64,000 bases of DNA from NCBI GenBank assembly GCA_963826505.1, contig CAWGXG010000003.1:65768-129767 (forward strand), given 5' to 3'. The notes below the pieces were generated by a model. It did not search any database, had not been told where the DNA came from, and saw only the letters and a program-made list of their open reading frames with translations. A program made the position numbers and the translations under genes. Below are positions 17,127 to 26,560 of this stretch, piece by piece (within the stretch, counting starts at the first letter, position 1; the number at the start of each line of letters is the position of its first letter). This stretch comes from CAWGXG01 sp963826505 (lineage in GTDB: Bacteria > Chloroflexota > Anaerolineae > Aggregatilineales > Aggregatilineaceae).

Positions 17127-18938
17127 CTAACTCAACCCCAGCCGCGACCACTTCTGCGCCACGCGCTGCGCGATCTCCTCGCTCATGCCGACTTCCTGCG
17201 GCCAGCCGCGCGGGTAACCCTCTTCGGCGGTCTTGATCGTCGCGTCGATGCCGATCTGCCCGCGCGGACCCTCGCCTGCATACGGATCGACCGGTCCATT
17301 GTGGATCACGGCGTCGCGCCGCCAGTCCACGTTGCCCAGCGCGCGCCACGCTACGTCCGACAGATTGCGCACGTCGACGAACGCATCCAGCGCGATGATG
17401 CTCACGTCCGGCGCGACCGACCAGATCGCCTCAAACAATTCTCGCACCGACCGCCGCGCTTTGTCTACGCCAATGATGATCACGCCGTCGCGCGGGCTGT
17501 GCCAGCGATCGCCCACCAGCGCGGCGATCTGACCTTCCGGCAGCGGCGCGGCGGGGACGAAGGGGGCGCGATCGGGTTTGGTCGTGGCGTCTATCCCGAT
17601 TTTAGCACCATAAGAGTCGCGCACAGCAGAATGATCGAGCTGGTCGACCGGTCCGTCGACGAGTGTCACATCGCGCCGCCAGTCCACGTTGGCGAGCACG
17701 GCGCGCGCCACCGCCTCCCGATCGTGAACGTTGACGTCCGGATCCACGATGAGCGCGGCTTTGGACAGCATCATCAGGCCGATCGACCACAGGCCATACA
17801 TCACCTTTTGAGCGTGACCGGGGAAGCGCGGCGCGATGCTGGCGATGATCAGGTTGTGAAAGACGCCTTCGGGCGGCATGTTCATGTCGATCACTTCGCC
17901 CTGGAAGAGTTGCAGCAGCGGCAAGAACAGCCGCTCGGTGGCTTTGCCCATCCAGTAATCTTCCATGGGCGGCTTGCCGACGACCGTCGTCGCGTAGATC
18001 GGGCCGCGCTTGTGCGTGATGGCCGTGACATGAAAGACCGGGAACAGGTCCTGCGGCGTGTAAAAACCGGTGTGATCGCCGAAGGGACCTTCCATGCGGT
18101 GCTCGTTGGGATCGACGTAGCCTTCGATCACGATCTCGGCGTTGGCGGGCACTTCGATGTCCTGCGTCACCGCTTTGACGAACGGCACCGGCTTGCCGCG
18201 CAGCCAGCTTGCCAGCAAGTATTCGTCGATGTTAGGTGGCAGTGGGGCGGAGCTGCACCACATCTGCGCGGGATCGCCGCCCAGCACGATCGCGCACGGA
18301 ATGCGATCTTTCTGGGCGGCGCGCGCTTCGCGTTCGTGCTCCGCGCCGCCCTTGTGACGCTGCCAGTGCATGCCAAGCGTCTGGCTGTCGTATTTTTGCA
18401 GGCGGTACATGCCCACGTTGCGAATGCCTGTGACCGGATCGCGCGTGATGACCTGCGGTAGGGTAATATAGGGGCCGCCGTCGTCTGGCCAGCAGGTGAG
18501 AATCGGCAGCAGGTCCAGCGAGGGATCATCGGTGATGACGACTTCCTGGCACGGGGCGCGGCGCACCGTGCTCGGACCCAGGCCGATGCTGCGCAGCGCG
18601 CCAAGCAGCTCACTGCCGCGTTGCATCATCGCGCCCATGCCCTGTGGCAGCTTAGGATCGATCAGTTTGGCGAGATTGCGGCGGATATCTTCCAGCTCGT
18701 TGACGCCCAGCGCTAAGGCCATGCGCCGCGCTGATCCGAAAGCATTGATCAGCACCGGCATGCTGCTGCCTTCGACATTTTCGAACAGCAGCGCCTTGTT
18801 GTAGTGGCCCGGCCCCTTGCTCACCCGATCGGTGATCGCGGTGATTTCCAGGTGCGGGCTGACCGGCTCGGTGATGCGGACCAGCTCGCCCGCTTGCTCC
18901 AAACGGCGGATAAAGTCGCGCAGATCGGCGTAGGCCAT
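17127..18938 (-). CDS. ubiD: UbiD-family prenyl-FMN-dependent decarboxylase
   Basis: This 603-residue protein begins YADLRDFIRRLEQAGELVRI, the standard UbiD N-terminus. It has PGHYNKALLFENVEGSSMPV, VITRDPVTGIRNVGMYRLQ (prFMN site), KGGAEHEREARAA, and EVPANAEIVIEGYVDP followed by EGPFGDHTGFYTPQ with the catalytic Glu-Arg-Glu region. The C-terminal third is longer than in E. coli UbiD, as in many bacterial 600-residue members. It removes the carboxyl group from the prenylated aromatic ring. UbiX, which supplies its cofactor, lies in the same run. Confidence 0.93.
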   Translation of the reverse strand: MAYADLRDFIRRLEQAGELVRITEPVSPHLEITAITDRVSKGPGHYNKALLFENVEGSSMPVLINAFGSARRMALALGVNELEDIRRNLAKLIDPKLPQGMGAMMQRGSELLGALRSIGLGPSTVRRAPCQEVVITDDPSLDLLPILTCWPDDGGPYITLPQVITRDPVTGIRNVGMYRLQKYDSQTLGMHWQRHKGGAEHEREARAAQKDRIPCAIVLGGDPAQMWCSSAPLPPNIDEYLLASWLRGKPVPFVKAVTQDIEVPANAEIVIEGYVDPNEHRMEGPFGDHTGFYTPQDLFPVFHVTAITHKRGPIYATTVVGKPPMEDYWMGKATERLFLPLLQLFQGEVIDMNMPPEGVFHNLIIASIAPRFPGHAQKVMYGLWSIGLMMLSKAALIVDPDVNVHDREAVARAVLANVDWRRDVTLVDGPVDQLDHSAVRDSYGAKIGIDATTKPDRAPFVPAAPLPEGQIAALVGDRWHSPRDGVIIIGVDKARRSVRELFEAIWSVAPDVSIIALDAFVDVRNLSDVAWRALGNVDWRRDAVIHNGPVDPYAGEGPRGQIGIDATIKTAEEGYPRGWPQEVGMSEEIAQRVAQKWSRLGLS

Positions 18939-19155
18939 AGGAGAATATCTTTCTGCTGGTAGACGCGCTCGGATGACCGTTTAGCGCGTTCTGAAAGAAA
19001 TGAAAGCTTGTTGATTTTATCACAAAAGCGATCGCGCGCCCACCATAGGGTCAGTGCGTGCGCGAGAGTGCGCTCCACGGAGATCATAGAGAAAAGCGAC
19101 GGAAAAACAAGAAACACGGCCGCCGATCGTGGCCCTGCTCTGCGGGCGCGCCAAA

Positions 19156-19184
19156 TTGCATTAGAATCGCATTAATCGTACAAC
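19156..19184 (+). promoter_or_regulatory. Possible sigma70-type promoter of trxB
   Basis: TTGCAT (19156-19161), a 17-base spacer and TACAAC (19179-19184) lie in an AT-richer stretch 158 bases before the trxB start. The 403-base spacer 18939-19341 otherwise holds only small hairpins (19245-19259 and 19276-19300). Confidence 0.35.
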
Positions 19185-19275
19185 CAAGCCTTCACAGAAT
19201 GCATCAAAATAGTGTAGGCTGAATACAGACGTCAGCACGACTCACGGGCGACCATCGCCCGCCATGACTGAAAAC

Positions 19276-19300
19276 ATACGAGGGCCTTACGCCCTCGTAT
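19276..19300 (+). promoter_or_regulatory. Leader stem-loop before trxB
   Basis: A perfect 10-bp inverted repeat, ATACGAGGGC/GCCCTCGTAT, has a 5-base loop (CTTAC). It ends 41 bases before the ATG. No T-run follows, so it is not a normal terminator. Confidence 0.5.
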
Positions 19301-19341
19301 TCTGAACCAGATAACCGAGGGGGACAGGAGAAGTAATCGCC

Positions 19342-20352
19342 ATGGCAGATCAGACGCTGAGCTTCACACTGGGCACATCCGCAAACAAAACCGAGACGAC
19401 CGCCGAAGGAGTTCAACACGAGCGCGTCATCATCATCGGGTCCGGCCCGGCCGGGCTGACCGCCGCGCTTTACACGGCGCGCGCCAATCTCAACCCGCTG
19501 GTGATCACCGGGCCGACGTTGGGCGGGCAGGTCTCGCTGACCTATGAGATCGAGAACTATCCCGGTTTTCCCGAAGGACTGACCGGACAGCAACTGGTCG
19601 ATCACATGGTCGCGCAGGCGGAACGCTTCGGCGCGCGGCTCAAGAACTACAGCGCCGTGACCGAGGTCGATTTCTCCAACGGCTCGCCCTTCACCGTCAA
19701 GACCGACGACGGCAGCGAGTACCGCGCCGACGCGGTGATCGTCACGGCGGGCGCGAATCCGCGCTACCTCAACGTGCCGGGCGAAAAGGAACTCACCGGG
19801 CACGGCGTGAGCTACTGCGCGACCTGTGACGGGTTCTTCTTCCGCGACCGGCATGTGGTCGTGGTCGGCGGCGGCGACAGCGCCCTCGAAGAAGCGATCT
19901 TCCTGACCAAGTTCGCCAGCCGTGTGGACGTGATCCACCGTCGTGATCAGCTACGCGCCGGGCAGACGCTCCAGAAACGCGCGCGCGCTAACGCCAAGAT
20001 CAACTTCATCTGGAACACGGTGGTCGAGGAAGTGGTGGGCGATAGCAAAGTTACCGGCGTGCGGCTGCGTAACGTGGTAACTGGCGAGGTGACGGATCAC
20101 GCGGTCGATGGCGTGTTCATCTTCATCGGCCACGACCCGAACAGCGATATGTTCCACGGCCAGCTTGAGCGCGATCAGTTTGGCTACGTGATCACCGACC
20201 GCGAGATGCGCACCAGCGTTGAGGGTGTGTTCGCGGCGGGCGAAGTCCAGGATCGCATCTACCGCCAGGTGGCGACGTCGGTAGGACAGGGCACGGCGGC
20301 CGCGATGACCACCGAACGCTGGCTGGCCGAGCACGAAGCCGAAGGCGAGTAG
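19342..20352 (+). CDS. trxB: Thioredoxin reductase
   Basis: This 336-residue flavoprotein begins with an unconserved extension of about 27 residues, then the FAD loop IIIGSGPAGLTAALYTARAN, GGQVSLTYEIENYPGFPEGL, the redox centre SYCATCDGFFF, the NADPH loop VVVVGGGDSALEEAIFL and the closing GVFAAGEVQD motif. It passes electrons from NADPH to thioredoxin. The start at 19342 follows GGGGGACAGGAGAAGTAATCGCC. The GEVQD reading replaces the common GDVQD; this is a minor change. A terminator follows at 20387-20430. Confidence 0.94.
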   Translation: MADQTLSFTLGTSANKTETTAEGVQHERVIIIGSGPAGLTAALYTARANLNPLVITGPTLGGQVSLTYEIENYPGFPEGLTGQQLVDHMVAQAERFGARLKNYSAVTEVDFSNGSPFTVKTDDGSEYRADAVIVTAGANPRYLNVPGEKELTGHGVSYCATCDGFFFRDRHVVVVGGGDSALEEAIFLTKFASRVDVIHRRDQLRAGQTLQKRARANAKINFIWNTVVEEVVGDSKVTGVRLRNVVTGEVTDHAVDGVFIFIGHDPNSDMFHGQLERDQFGYVITDREMRTSVEGVFAAGEVQDRIYRQVATSVGQGTAAAMTTERWLAEHEAEGE

Positions 20353-20354
20353 CG

Positions 20355-20374
20355 TTCAGCGGTCAGCAAACAGG
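20355..20374 (+). repeat. Partial copy of the dispersed intergenic repeat
   Basis: TTCAGCGGTCAGCAAACAGG shares the CAGCGGTCAG core with the copy at 8349. It lies just after the trxB stop codon. Confidence 0.25.
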
Positions 20375-20386
20375 TAACAGTCGAAG

Positions 20387-20430
20387 CGGCCTCATCCCTT
20401 GCAGAACGGGGGTGAGGCCGTTTTGTTTTG
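20387..20430 (+). terminator. Rho-independent terminator of trxB
   Basis: A 12-bp stem, CGGCCTCATCCC/GGGGTGAGGCCG with one T-G wobble, is followed by TTTTGTTTTG. It lies 35 bases after the stop codon. Confidence 0.8.
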
Positions 20431-20525
20431 CGCCACGTTTGGGGCGCATGGCATTTTCGGACGTTTGCGCTATGTTCTTAAGCGTAACCTCTGGTTAAGG
20501 GCAGCCGTCTTGGGGGAAGGGCACC

Positions 20526-22010
20526 ATGGAATCGCGCTGGCGCAAAAGTCCTGTGATCTACGAGATCAATACCTGGGTCTGGCTGGCCGATCTCAGCCGC
20601 CGCTACGACCGCCCGATCACGCTCGGCACCGTGCCCGATGCCGATCTGGAAGCCCTGACCTGCTGGGGTTTTGACGCGATCTGGCTGATGGGCGTATGGG
20701 AGCGCAGCCCCGCCGGTCGCCGCATCGCGATCGATCACGCCGATCTGCAAGAGGGATTCCGCCGCGCTTTGCCCGATTTCCAGCCCGAAGATGATGTCGT
20801 CGGATCGCCTTACGCCGTGCGCCGCTACGTGGTCGATGTGCGCCTGGGCGGTCCGGAAGGACTGGCCTCCCTGCGCAAACGGTTAGCCACCCACGATCTC
20901 AAGCTGATCCTCGATTTCGTGCCGAATCATGTTGCCGTCGATCATCCTATTCTGCGCGTGGAGCCAGACTGCCTGCTGCACGGCACCGAACAAGACTTGA
21001 TCGACCAGCCGTTGACGTTCTTTCGCGGACCGGGCGATTACATCTTCGCGCACGGGCGCGATCCGTACTTCCCCGCCTGGACCGATACCGCCCAGCTCAA
21101 CGCCTATAATCCGGCGCTCCGCAATTGGGCCGCGACCACGCTGCAAGCCATCGCCTCTCAATGTGACGGCGTGCGCTGTGACATGGCGATGCTGGTCACC
21201 AATCGCATCGTCACGCAGACGTGGGGCGATCGGGCCGGGCAGGTGCCCGAAACCGACTACTGGCAGGTGGTTATGCAGGAGGTGCGCGATCAGCACCCGC
21301 AATTCCTGTTTGTGGCCGAAGTCTATTGGGACATGGAATGGGAGTTGCTCCAGCTTGGGTTTGACTACACCTACGACAAGCGGCTGTATGACCGGATGCA
21401 CAACGACTCCGTGCGCGGCGTGCTGGCGCATCTCTACGCCGACCTGGGCTACCAGGGCCACATGGTCCGCTTCATCGAGAATCACGACGAGCCGCGCGCT
21501 ACTCAGGCGTTTGGCATCGGGCGCGATCTCGCGTCCGCCGTGCTGGTCGCCACGCTGCCGGGCGCGACGCTGCTCCATGAGGGCCAGCTCACCGGCGCGC
21601 AGGTGCGGCTGCCGGTCCAGTTGGGCCGCCGCCAGCCAGAACCGGAAAACGCCGATCTGATGGCGTTCTACCGGCTGCTGCTGCACGAAACCAGGGCTGA
21701 CGTCTACCACGGGGGAGCGTGGCAACTGCGCGAGCCGCTGCCCGCCTGGGATCTCAACGCCTCACACCGCAGCCTGATCGCCTACACCTGGCGGCAAGAT
21801 GACGAGCGCCGTCTGATCGTGGTAAACTACGCGCCAATGTCGTCACAGGGCCGCGTGCCTCTGCCCGATTTCGAGCTGGCGGGCCGCACGTGGCGGCTGT
21901 ACGATGCGCTGCATCAAAGCGAGTACGAACGCCGCGGGGAAGAAATGATCACAGAAGGGCTGTATATTGATCTGGCCCCCTGGCAGGCGCACGTTTTCCG
22001 TTTTAGCTGA
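20526..22010 (+). CDS. GH13-family alpha-amylase-like glycoside hydrolase
   Basis: This 494-residue protein has no signal peptide, so it acts in the cytoplasm. The four family regions are visible: DFVPNHV (residues 130-136), GVRCDMAM with nucleophile Asp219, FVAEVYW with acid/base Glu265, and FIENHDEPR with Asp321. A C-terminal beta domain ends the protein. Substrates may be alpha-glucans or trehalose-like sugars; the exact GH13 subfamily is not clear. The start at 20526 follows GGGGGAAGGGCACC. The next gene is a LysE exporter on the same strand. Confidence 0.9.
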   Translation: MESRWRKSPVIYEINTWVWLADLSRRYDRPITLGTVPDADLEALTCWGFDAIWLMGVWERSPAGRRIAIDHADLQEGFRRALPDFQPEDDVVGSPYAVRRYVVDVRLGGPEGLASLRKRLATHDLKLILDFVPNHVAVDHPILRVEPDCLLHGTEQDLIDQPLTFFRGPGDYIFAHGRDPYFPAWTDTAQLNAYNPALRNWAATTLQAIASQCDGVRCDMAMLVTNRIVTQTWGDRAGQVPETDYWQVVMQEVRDQHPQFLFVAEVYWDMEWELLQLGFDYTYDKRLYDRMHNDSVRGVLAHLYADLGYQGHMVRFIENHDEPRATQAFGIGRDLASAVLVATLPGATLLHEGQLTGAQVRLPVQLGRRQPEPENADLMAFYRLLLHETRADVYHGGAWQLREPLPAWDLNASHRSLIAYTWRQDDERRLIVVNYAPMSSQGRVPLPDFELAGRTWRLYDALHQSEYERRGEEMITEGLYIDLAPWQAHVFRFS

Positions 22011-22064
22011 GCCGTCCGACTCATCGCTGCCCCATCCTGACGGAGCACCCACCCAAAACTGACT

Positions 22065-22685
22065 ATGGACCTTCATTTTTTCCTGCGCGGGATCGTGCTG
22101 GGATTCTCTATCGCTGCGCCGGTCGGGCCGATCGGCGTGCTGTGCATCCACCGCACGCTGGCGGGCGGACGCGTGGTCGGGCTGATCTCGGGCCTGGGCG
22201 CGGCATCCGCTGACGCGATCTACGGCTCAATCGCCGCGTTTGGGCTGGCGGCCATATCGGGTTTCCTGGTCGACCAGCAGACCTGGCTGCAACTGATCGG
22301 CGGGGCGTTTCTGCTGTTCCTGGGATTGCGCACGTTCCGCGCGCAGCCTGCCGACCACGCCGCCGAGACACGGGCCGGGCACGGTTTGCCCGGCGCGTAC
22401 TTCTCGACGCTGGCCCTGACGCTCACTAACCCGGTGACGATCCTCTCGTTCGCGGCGATTTTCGCCGGGGCGGGTATCGTGGAGTCCGGCACGGACTACG
22501 CCGCCGCCCTGACGCTGGTCGCCGGGGTGTTCACGGGATCGGCGCTGTGGTGGCTGCTATTGAGCGGCGGCGTAAGTTTGCTGCGCACGACTTTCACTCC
22601 GGCGCGGCTGCGCTGGGTCAACCGGCTGAGCGGCGCGGTGCTGCTGGTTTTTGGCACGTTGGCGCTAGCTGCCGCTGCCGTGTAG
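22065..22685 (+). CDS. LysE/RhtB-family exporter
   Basis: This 206-residue protein has six hydrophobic segments. It shows the family opening FSIAAPVGPIGVLCIHRTL, then GLISGLGAASADAIYGSIAA and ALTLTNPVTILSFAAIFAGA. LysE proteins export amino acids or related small molecules; the substrate is not predictable. Its 3' end overlaps the converging beta-propeller gene by 21 bases. Confidence 0.88.
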   Translation: MDLHFFLRGIVLGFSIAAPVGPIGVLCIHRTLAGGRVVGLISGLGAASADAIYGSIAAFGLAAISGFLVDQQTWLQLIGGAFLLFLGLRTFRAQPADHAAETRAGHGLPGAYFSTLALTLTNPVTILSFAAIFAGAGIVESGTDYAAALTLVAGVFTGSALWWLLLSGGVSLLRTTFTPARLRWVNRLSGAVLLVFGTLALAAAAV

Positions 22686-24030
22686 CCCGCCTGTGAGGCC
22701 ATCCCGCTCGAAGGTCAACAGGTAGCCCGCGCTCAATATGCGCGCGGTGTTGCCGCTGACGCCCATGCTGCCCCCCACCATACGCGATAACTCGTAATCG
22801 TCGCGCGGGATCGTCGCCAGGCGCACAGGCGCGAAATCCTGCGCCGGGGGAATCGGCGCGGCGGAAATACCCGGATCGGGGGCATCCTGGGAGGCGAGCA
22901 CGCGGCTGGCATAGACCAGCGCGGAGCCATCCGGCAGCAAGGCCCCACCCATCATCACGTCATAGCGCCAGGGCGCGCCGTATGGACTTTGCCCGATCGC
23001 GTAGTCCCGCTCGTCCACGATCGCGCTCATATCGATCAGTGGCGTGACCGTCCCGTCCGGTACGCTGACCAGCCGCGCGATGAGCTGCGGCTGCCGGGAC
23101 GCGAAGTTCCCGTCCACATCCAGTACGATCACCCCGCTGCCATCCGGCAGCCACGCCAGCCCGTCGGGCACGGCGGTCAGGTGCTCCCAGGTCCAGGCGG
23201 GCATCCCCGTACGGTTCATTTCCGCCCATGACGCCAGCTGGCTCACTTCTCCACCCGGCAGATCCACCAGCCAGATTCCCGTCGTCTCCGACTTGATCGG
23301 ATAGGGCCGCACCAGAACGGCCATCCGGCTGCCATCCGGCGTGATCTGTGCACTGCCATTCAGCAAGTAGGTACCGGGCAAGTTATATACGGGGAGCGGC
23401 GTCGACACGATGCTGCTGAAATCCGCGACCAGCTCCGGCTGCCCAGCCGGACGCCCATCGTCCCCTGCTGCGATACGGTACAGCCCGTTCAAAGACCCGT
23501 CTTCAAGGCGCTGAGTACGGAAGAAATACAGGTCGCCGGTAGACGGATCCCAGGTGGGCGTGAGATCGAGCAGCGCCAGATTCGTTCCCAAGAACTTTGT
23601 CAACGCCGTCGTCGGTGAGATTGGTGTAACTGCCGTCCGCCAGATCGAGCAGCCACAGGTCCGACTCAAGCATGTAGCGGACCACATCGTTATGCAGGAT
23701 CAGCATATCGCTGCTGGGCGCCCACGAGAGATCGGTCGGCCTCAGTCCTTCAGGCCACACGAAACACTCGACCTTGAGGGTATCAAACTGCCCGGAACAC
23801 GTCCCGTCGCTGCGATTATTCCACGCCAGGTGGTTGCCGTCGGGCGACAGCCGCGCCGTGAGCGGGTCGATCTGCATGCGGAACAAGTCACCTACCCGGT
23901 CTAGGTTGAGATAGCCCGTCAGTTTCCAACCGGGGAGGGCGTCCGCGCCGCCGCCAGACTGCGCGCCCGCGGGCAGCACGGCGACGCACAACATCACCAG
24001 CAAGACAAGCGATATCCCTACACATTTCAT
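22665..24030 (-). CDS. Exported WD40-like beta-propeller protein, frameshifted
   Basis: The product begins with a signal peptide (MKCVGISLVLLVMLCVAVLP, cleavage near AGAQS) and continues with TolB/PD40-type propeller repeats such as ARLSPDGNHLAWNN, DLSWAPSSDMLILHN, AQITPDGSRMAVLVR and GLAWLPDGSGVIVLD. The start at 24028-24030 follows AGGGGAAAACAGGCA. Near 23597 one extra A in an AAA run shifts the frame; removing it joins DDGVDK to FLGTNLALLDLTPTW and gives about 454 residues. The protein probably binds a ligand outside the cell. As read, the product would stop early at about 23503. Confidence 0.75.
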
Positions 24031-24277
24031 TGCCTGTTTTCCCCTTTCTTTGGCATAGGTATATTTCAATTGTCTCCCAATGGGATCGCAAAGCAAATCC
24101 GTGGACAGACCCGCTCCAAAAACGGGTGGCGCGTTGCGTGGACAGCTAGCGCACAAACGTGAACTGCTTAAGACACAGCATGCGATCCAGCGCCGCCGCA
24201 CCTGCCGTTATTTCCCAAAAGGTGCTGAATTTGTCATTTTGCCTCATTTTGTCACTGACTTGCACCCTCACATCGGC

Positions 24278-24283
24278 TATAAT
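24278..24283 (+). promoter_or_regulatory. Consensus -10 box before the lipoprotein gene
   Basis: TATAAT lies 52 bases before the start at 24335; no good -35 box is seen. The 304-base divergent spacer 24031-24334 holds nothing else recognised. Confidence 0.4.
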
Positions 24284-24334
24284 GTGGGATATCGCACCCT
24301 TCTTTTTGGATAATGAGGGATACATACGGCTCGC

Positions 24335-25153
24335 ATGCGGCAGTTCTCCTGGCGGTGGTTGTGGATCTGGTTGGGAGTTCTGGTGGCGGGGTGTGGTCAA
24401 TTTTGGTCTTCCGAAAGGCAGCCTGCTCCCCCGCCCGAACCTACGCAACAGCCTTTGCAGGGTTATACCCTGCTGCCTGCTGTCCTCACGCCAAGTCTGT
24501 GGCCCACCAACACGGCTACCCCGCTCTTCACGGCGGACAGCGCCGGGACGATGCTCTCGCCGCTGGCCATGTACCTGCGCGTGACGGGGCCGGCCTGTTA
24601 TGAAACTCCGCTAGGAAGTCTGGTGTGCCTGGGGCAGGTCGTCAACCTGCTCGATGAGGCTGTCGAGCAGGTAACCGTCGAAGTACAGCTTGTCGGGCGC
24701 GACGGGCTGACGCTCACCACCAAACAGGCTATGCTGGCGCGTTGGCTGCTGCCATCGGGGGCCAATGGACCGTACCGCGTGCTGTTCGACAGCCTGCCGG
24801 AGGGGTATGTTGCAGCGCGTCCGCTGGTGACTTACGGCCAGATCGCCGTGAATCCGTCGGCGCGCTATGCCACGCTGTCACTGCAAGCCGTCTCCGGGCG
24901 GTTCGTGATCGATCAATACGAGATCGCGCTGTCGCTGATGAACAAAGGCGCCGATTCGGTGGGGCAGATTATCGTGACGATGGTTCTGATGGATGGCAAA
25001 GGTCAGGTGACCGGGTTCCGCCAAGTCTATCTTGGCAACGATCACCACCTGGAGCCGGGCGAATCGATGGCGCTGACGCTGCGGGTGATCCCACAGGGGC
25101 CGAATACGGTTGCCTACGATGCCTTTGCGGAAGGGTACGTGATGCAGCGTTGA
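24335..25153 (+). CDS. Lipoprotein of unknown function
   Basis: This 272-residue protein has a lipoprotein signal peptide with lipobox LVAGC (Cys20), so it should be anchored on the outer face of the membrane. A Pro/Thr/Gln-rich linker is followed by two related beta-rich segments (CLGQVVNLLDEAVEQVTVEV and IALSLMNKGADSVGQIIVTM), which look like FxLYD/DUF3426-type domains. Only a distant GAGGGA precedes the start. It converges with the GH1 gene 7 bases away. I do not recognise a function. Confidence 0.75.
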   Translation: MRQFSWRWLWIWLGVLVAGCGQFWSSERQPAPPPEPTQQPLQGYTLLPAVLTPSLWPTNTATPLFTADSAGTMLSPLAMYLRVTGPACYETPLGSLVCLGQVVNLLDEAVEQVTVEVQLVGRDGLTLTTKQAMLARWLLPSGANGPYRVLFDSLPEGYVAARPLVTYGQIAVNPSARYATLSLQAVSGRFVIDQYEIALSLMNKGADSVGQIIVTMVLMDGKGQVTGFRQVYLGNDHHLEPGESMALTLRVIPQGPNTVAYDAFAEGYVMQR

Positions 25154-25160
25154 GCGCGCG

Positions 25161-26534
25161 TCAGGGGCGGGGCGGCAAATCGACCTCGGACTGCACCGCC
25201 ACACCGGGGAACAGCCTATCCATATCATCGGGCAGAAAGGCGCGCACCGTGTCCGCTGTGAGCGCGTTGGCCGTGCAGATGGCACGGTACAGGTCCGCGC
25301 TGGGACGGCGAGTACGTTCTTGTGTCACCGGGTCGCAGCCGAACAGCCCAAATCGGAACTGCGGATCATAGCCCTCGGCCCATTCGAAGTTATCCAGCAG
25401 TGACCAGAAGAAATAGCCCTTCACCTGATAATTGAAGTTGACGGCCTGCCACAGGCTGCGGATGCTGCGCACCAGGAACAGCGGGCGCAGCGCGTCGTCG
25501 GCATCGGGAATGCCGTTTTCGGTGACGAAGATCGGGATGTCGGTGCGCTCGCCCAGCCAGCGAATCTGTTCGAACAACCCCTCCGGCCAGATTTCGCCGA
25601 CGCTGTCCGGCCCCAGGATGCCATCCGAAGGGCGGCGCTGTTGGACGAATAGCTGGCGGACCGCCCGCGGACTGAAGCCGACCTCAAAACGGTAGTAGTA
25701 ATTCAGCCCGATCCAGTCCAGCGTGCCGCGCGCCTGCGGAACGTGGACGGTGTGGCGCGGGAGCTTCAAGACGCCCGTCAGCAGCGCATCGACGAAGGCC
25801 TGATTGTACACCTGCCGGACAAGGTTACGGGCCGGAGTGTGGAGCAATGCCGGGCGGCGCGGCACGAGACTGACCTGGTGCTTGGCGAAGCCGATCTGCG
25901 CGCCCGGCTGCGCCTCTTTGATAGCCGCATAAGCGGCAGCATGGCCGCGCAGCAAATTTTCGACGACGCGCAGGGTGCGGCCCAGGTGTTTCTGCCCGGG
26001 CGGGAAATTCCCCATCAGGTAGCCGTGCGTGGCGTAGACCAGCGGCTCGTTGATGGTACACCACAGGCTGGCCGACGCGCCTAACGCTTCGGCCACGATC
26101 TGCGCGAACGCGGCGAAATGATCGATGGTCTCGGGATTGGTCCAGCCGCCGCGCTCGCTGATCCACAGCGGATCGGTGAAGTGGTGCAGCGTAATGAGCG
26201 GCTCCATCCGGCGCGCCCGCAGCGCGGCGATCATGTCTGCGTAATGCGCCAGCGCGGACTCGTCATAGCGCCCCGGCTCTGGCTCGATGCGGCTCCATTC
26301 CACCGAAAAGCGATGCGTGTTGTTACCCAGCCATGCCGCCCGGTCGAAGTCTTCCACATAGCGCCCATTCCACCAATCGCAGGCCAGCCCGGCGCGCTGA
26401 TCCTGGAAGATGTGACCGGGCGTCTCTTCCCAGGCAGCCCAGGTGTTATTCGTCTGGCTGCCCTCAACCTGGTGCGCCGCCGTAGCCGTTCCCCACAGGA
26501 AACCCGGTGGAAATGTGAGCGCAAAATCGACCAT
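25161..26534 (-). CDS. GH1-family beta-glucosidase
   Basis: This 457-residue (beta/alpha)8 enzyme has the family opening FPPGFLWGTATAAHQVEGS. The acid/base Glu is in WCTINEPLVYATHGY and the nucleophile Glu in PIFVTENGIPDADD. The late motif KGYFFWSLLDNFEWAEGY lines the sugar site. No signal peptide is present. It should cleave beta-linked glucosides or galactosides. The Glu of the WxxxDNFEWAxGY loop is kept, which favours non-phosphorylated sugars. The C-terminus has about 40 residues beyond the usual end. Confidence 0.92.
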   Translation of the reverse strand: MVDFALTFPPGFLWGTATAAHQVEGSQTNNTWAAWEETPGHIFQDQRAGLACDWWNGRYVEDFDRAAWLGNNTHRFSVEWSRIEPEPGRYDESALAHYADMIAALRARRMEPLITLHHFTDPLWISERGGWTNPETIDHFAAFAQIVAEALGASASLWCTINEPLVYATHGYLMGNFPPGQKHLGRTLRVVENLLRGHAAAYAAIKEAQPGAQIGFAKHQVSLVPRRPALLHTPARNLVRQVYNQAFVDALLTGVLKLPRHTVHVPQARGTLDWIGLNYYYRFEVGFSPRAVRQLFVQQRRPSDGILGPDSVGEIWPEGLFEQIRWLGERTDIPIFVTENGIPDADDALRPLFLVRSIRSLWQAVNFNYQVKGYFFWSLLDNFEWAEGYDPQFRFGLFGCDPVTQERTRRPSADLYRAICTANALTADTVRAFLPDDMDRLFPGVAVQSEVDLPPRP

Positions 26535-26560
26535 ACTCTGAGTGTCCTCGTATAGTGTGG

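Noticed and set aside
17070..18461. Long plus-strand open frame of 463 codons
   Set aside because: It is antisense to ubiD, rich in Arg and His, with no recognised domain. High GC content keeps such antisense frames open.
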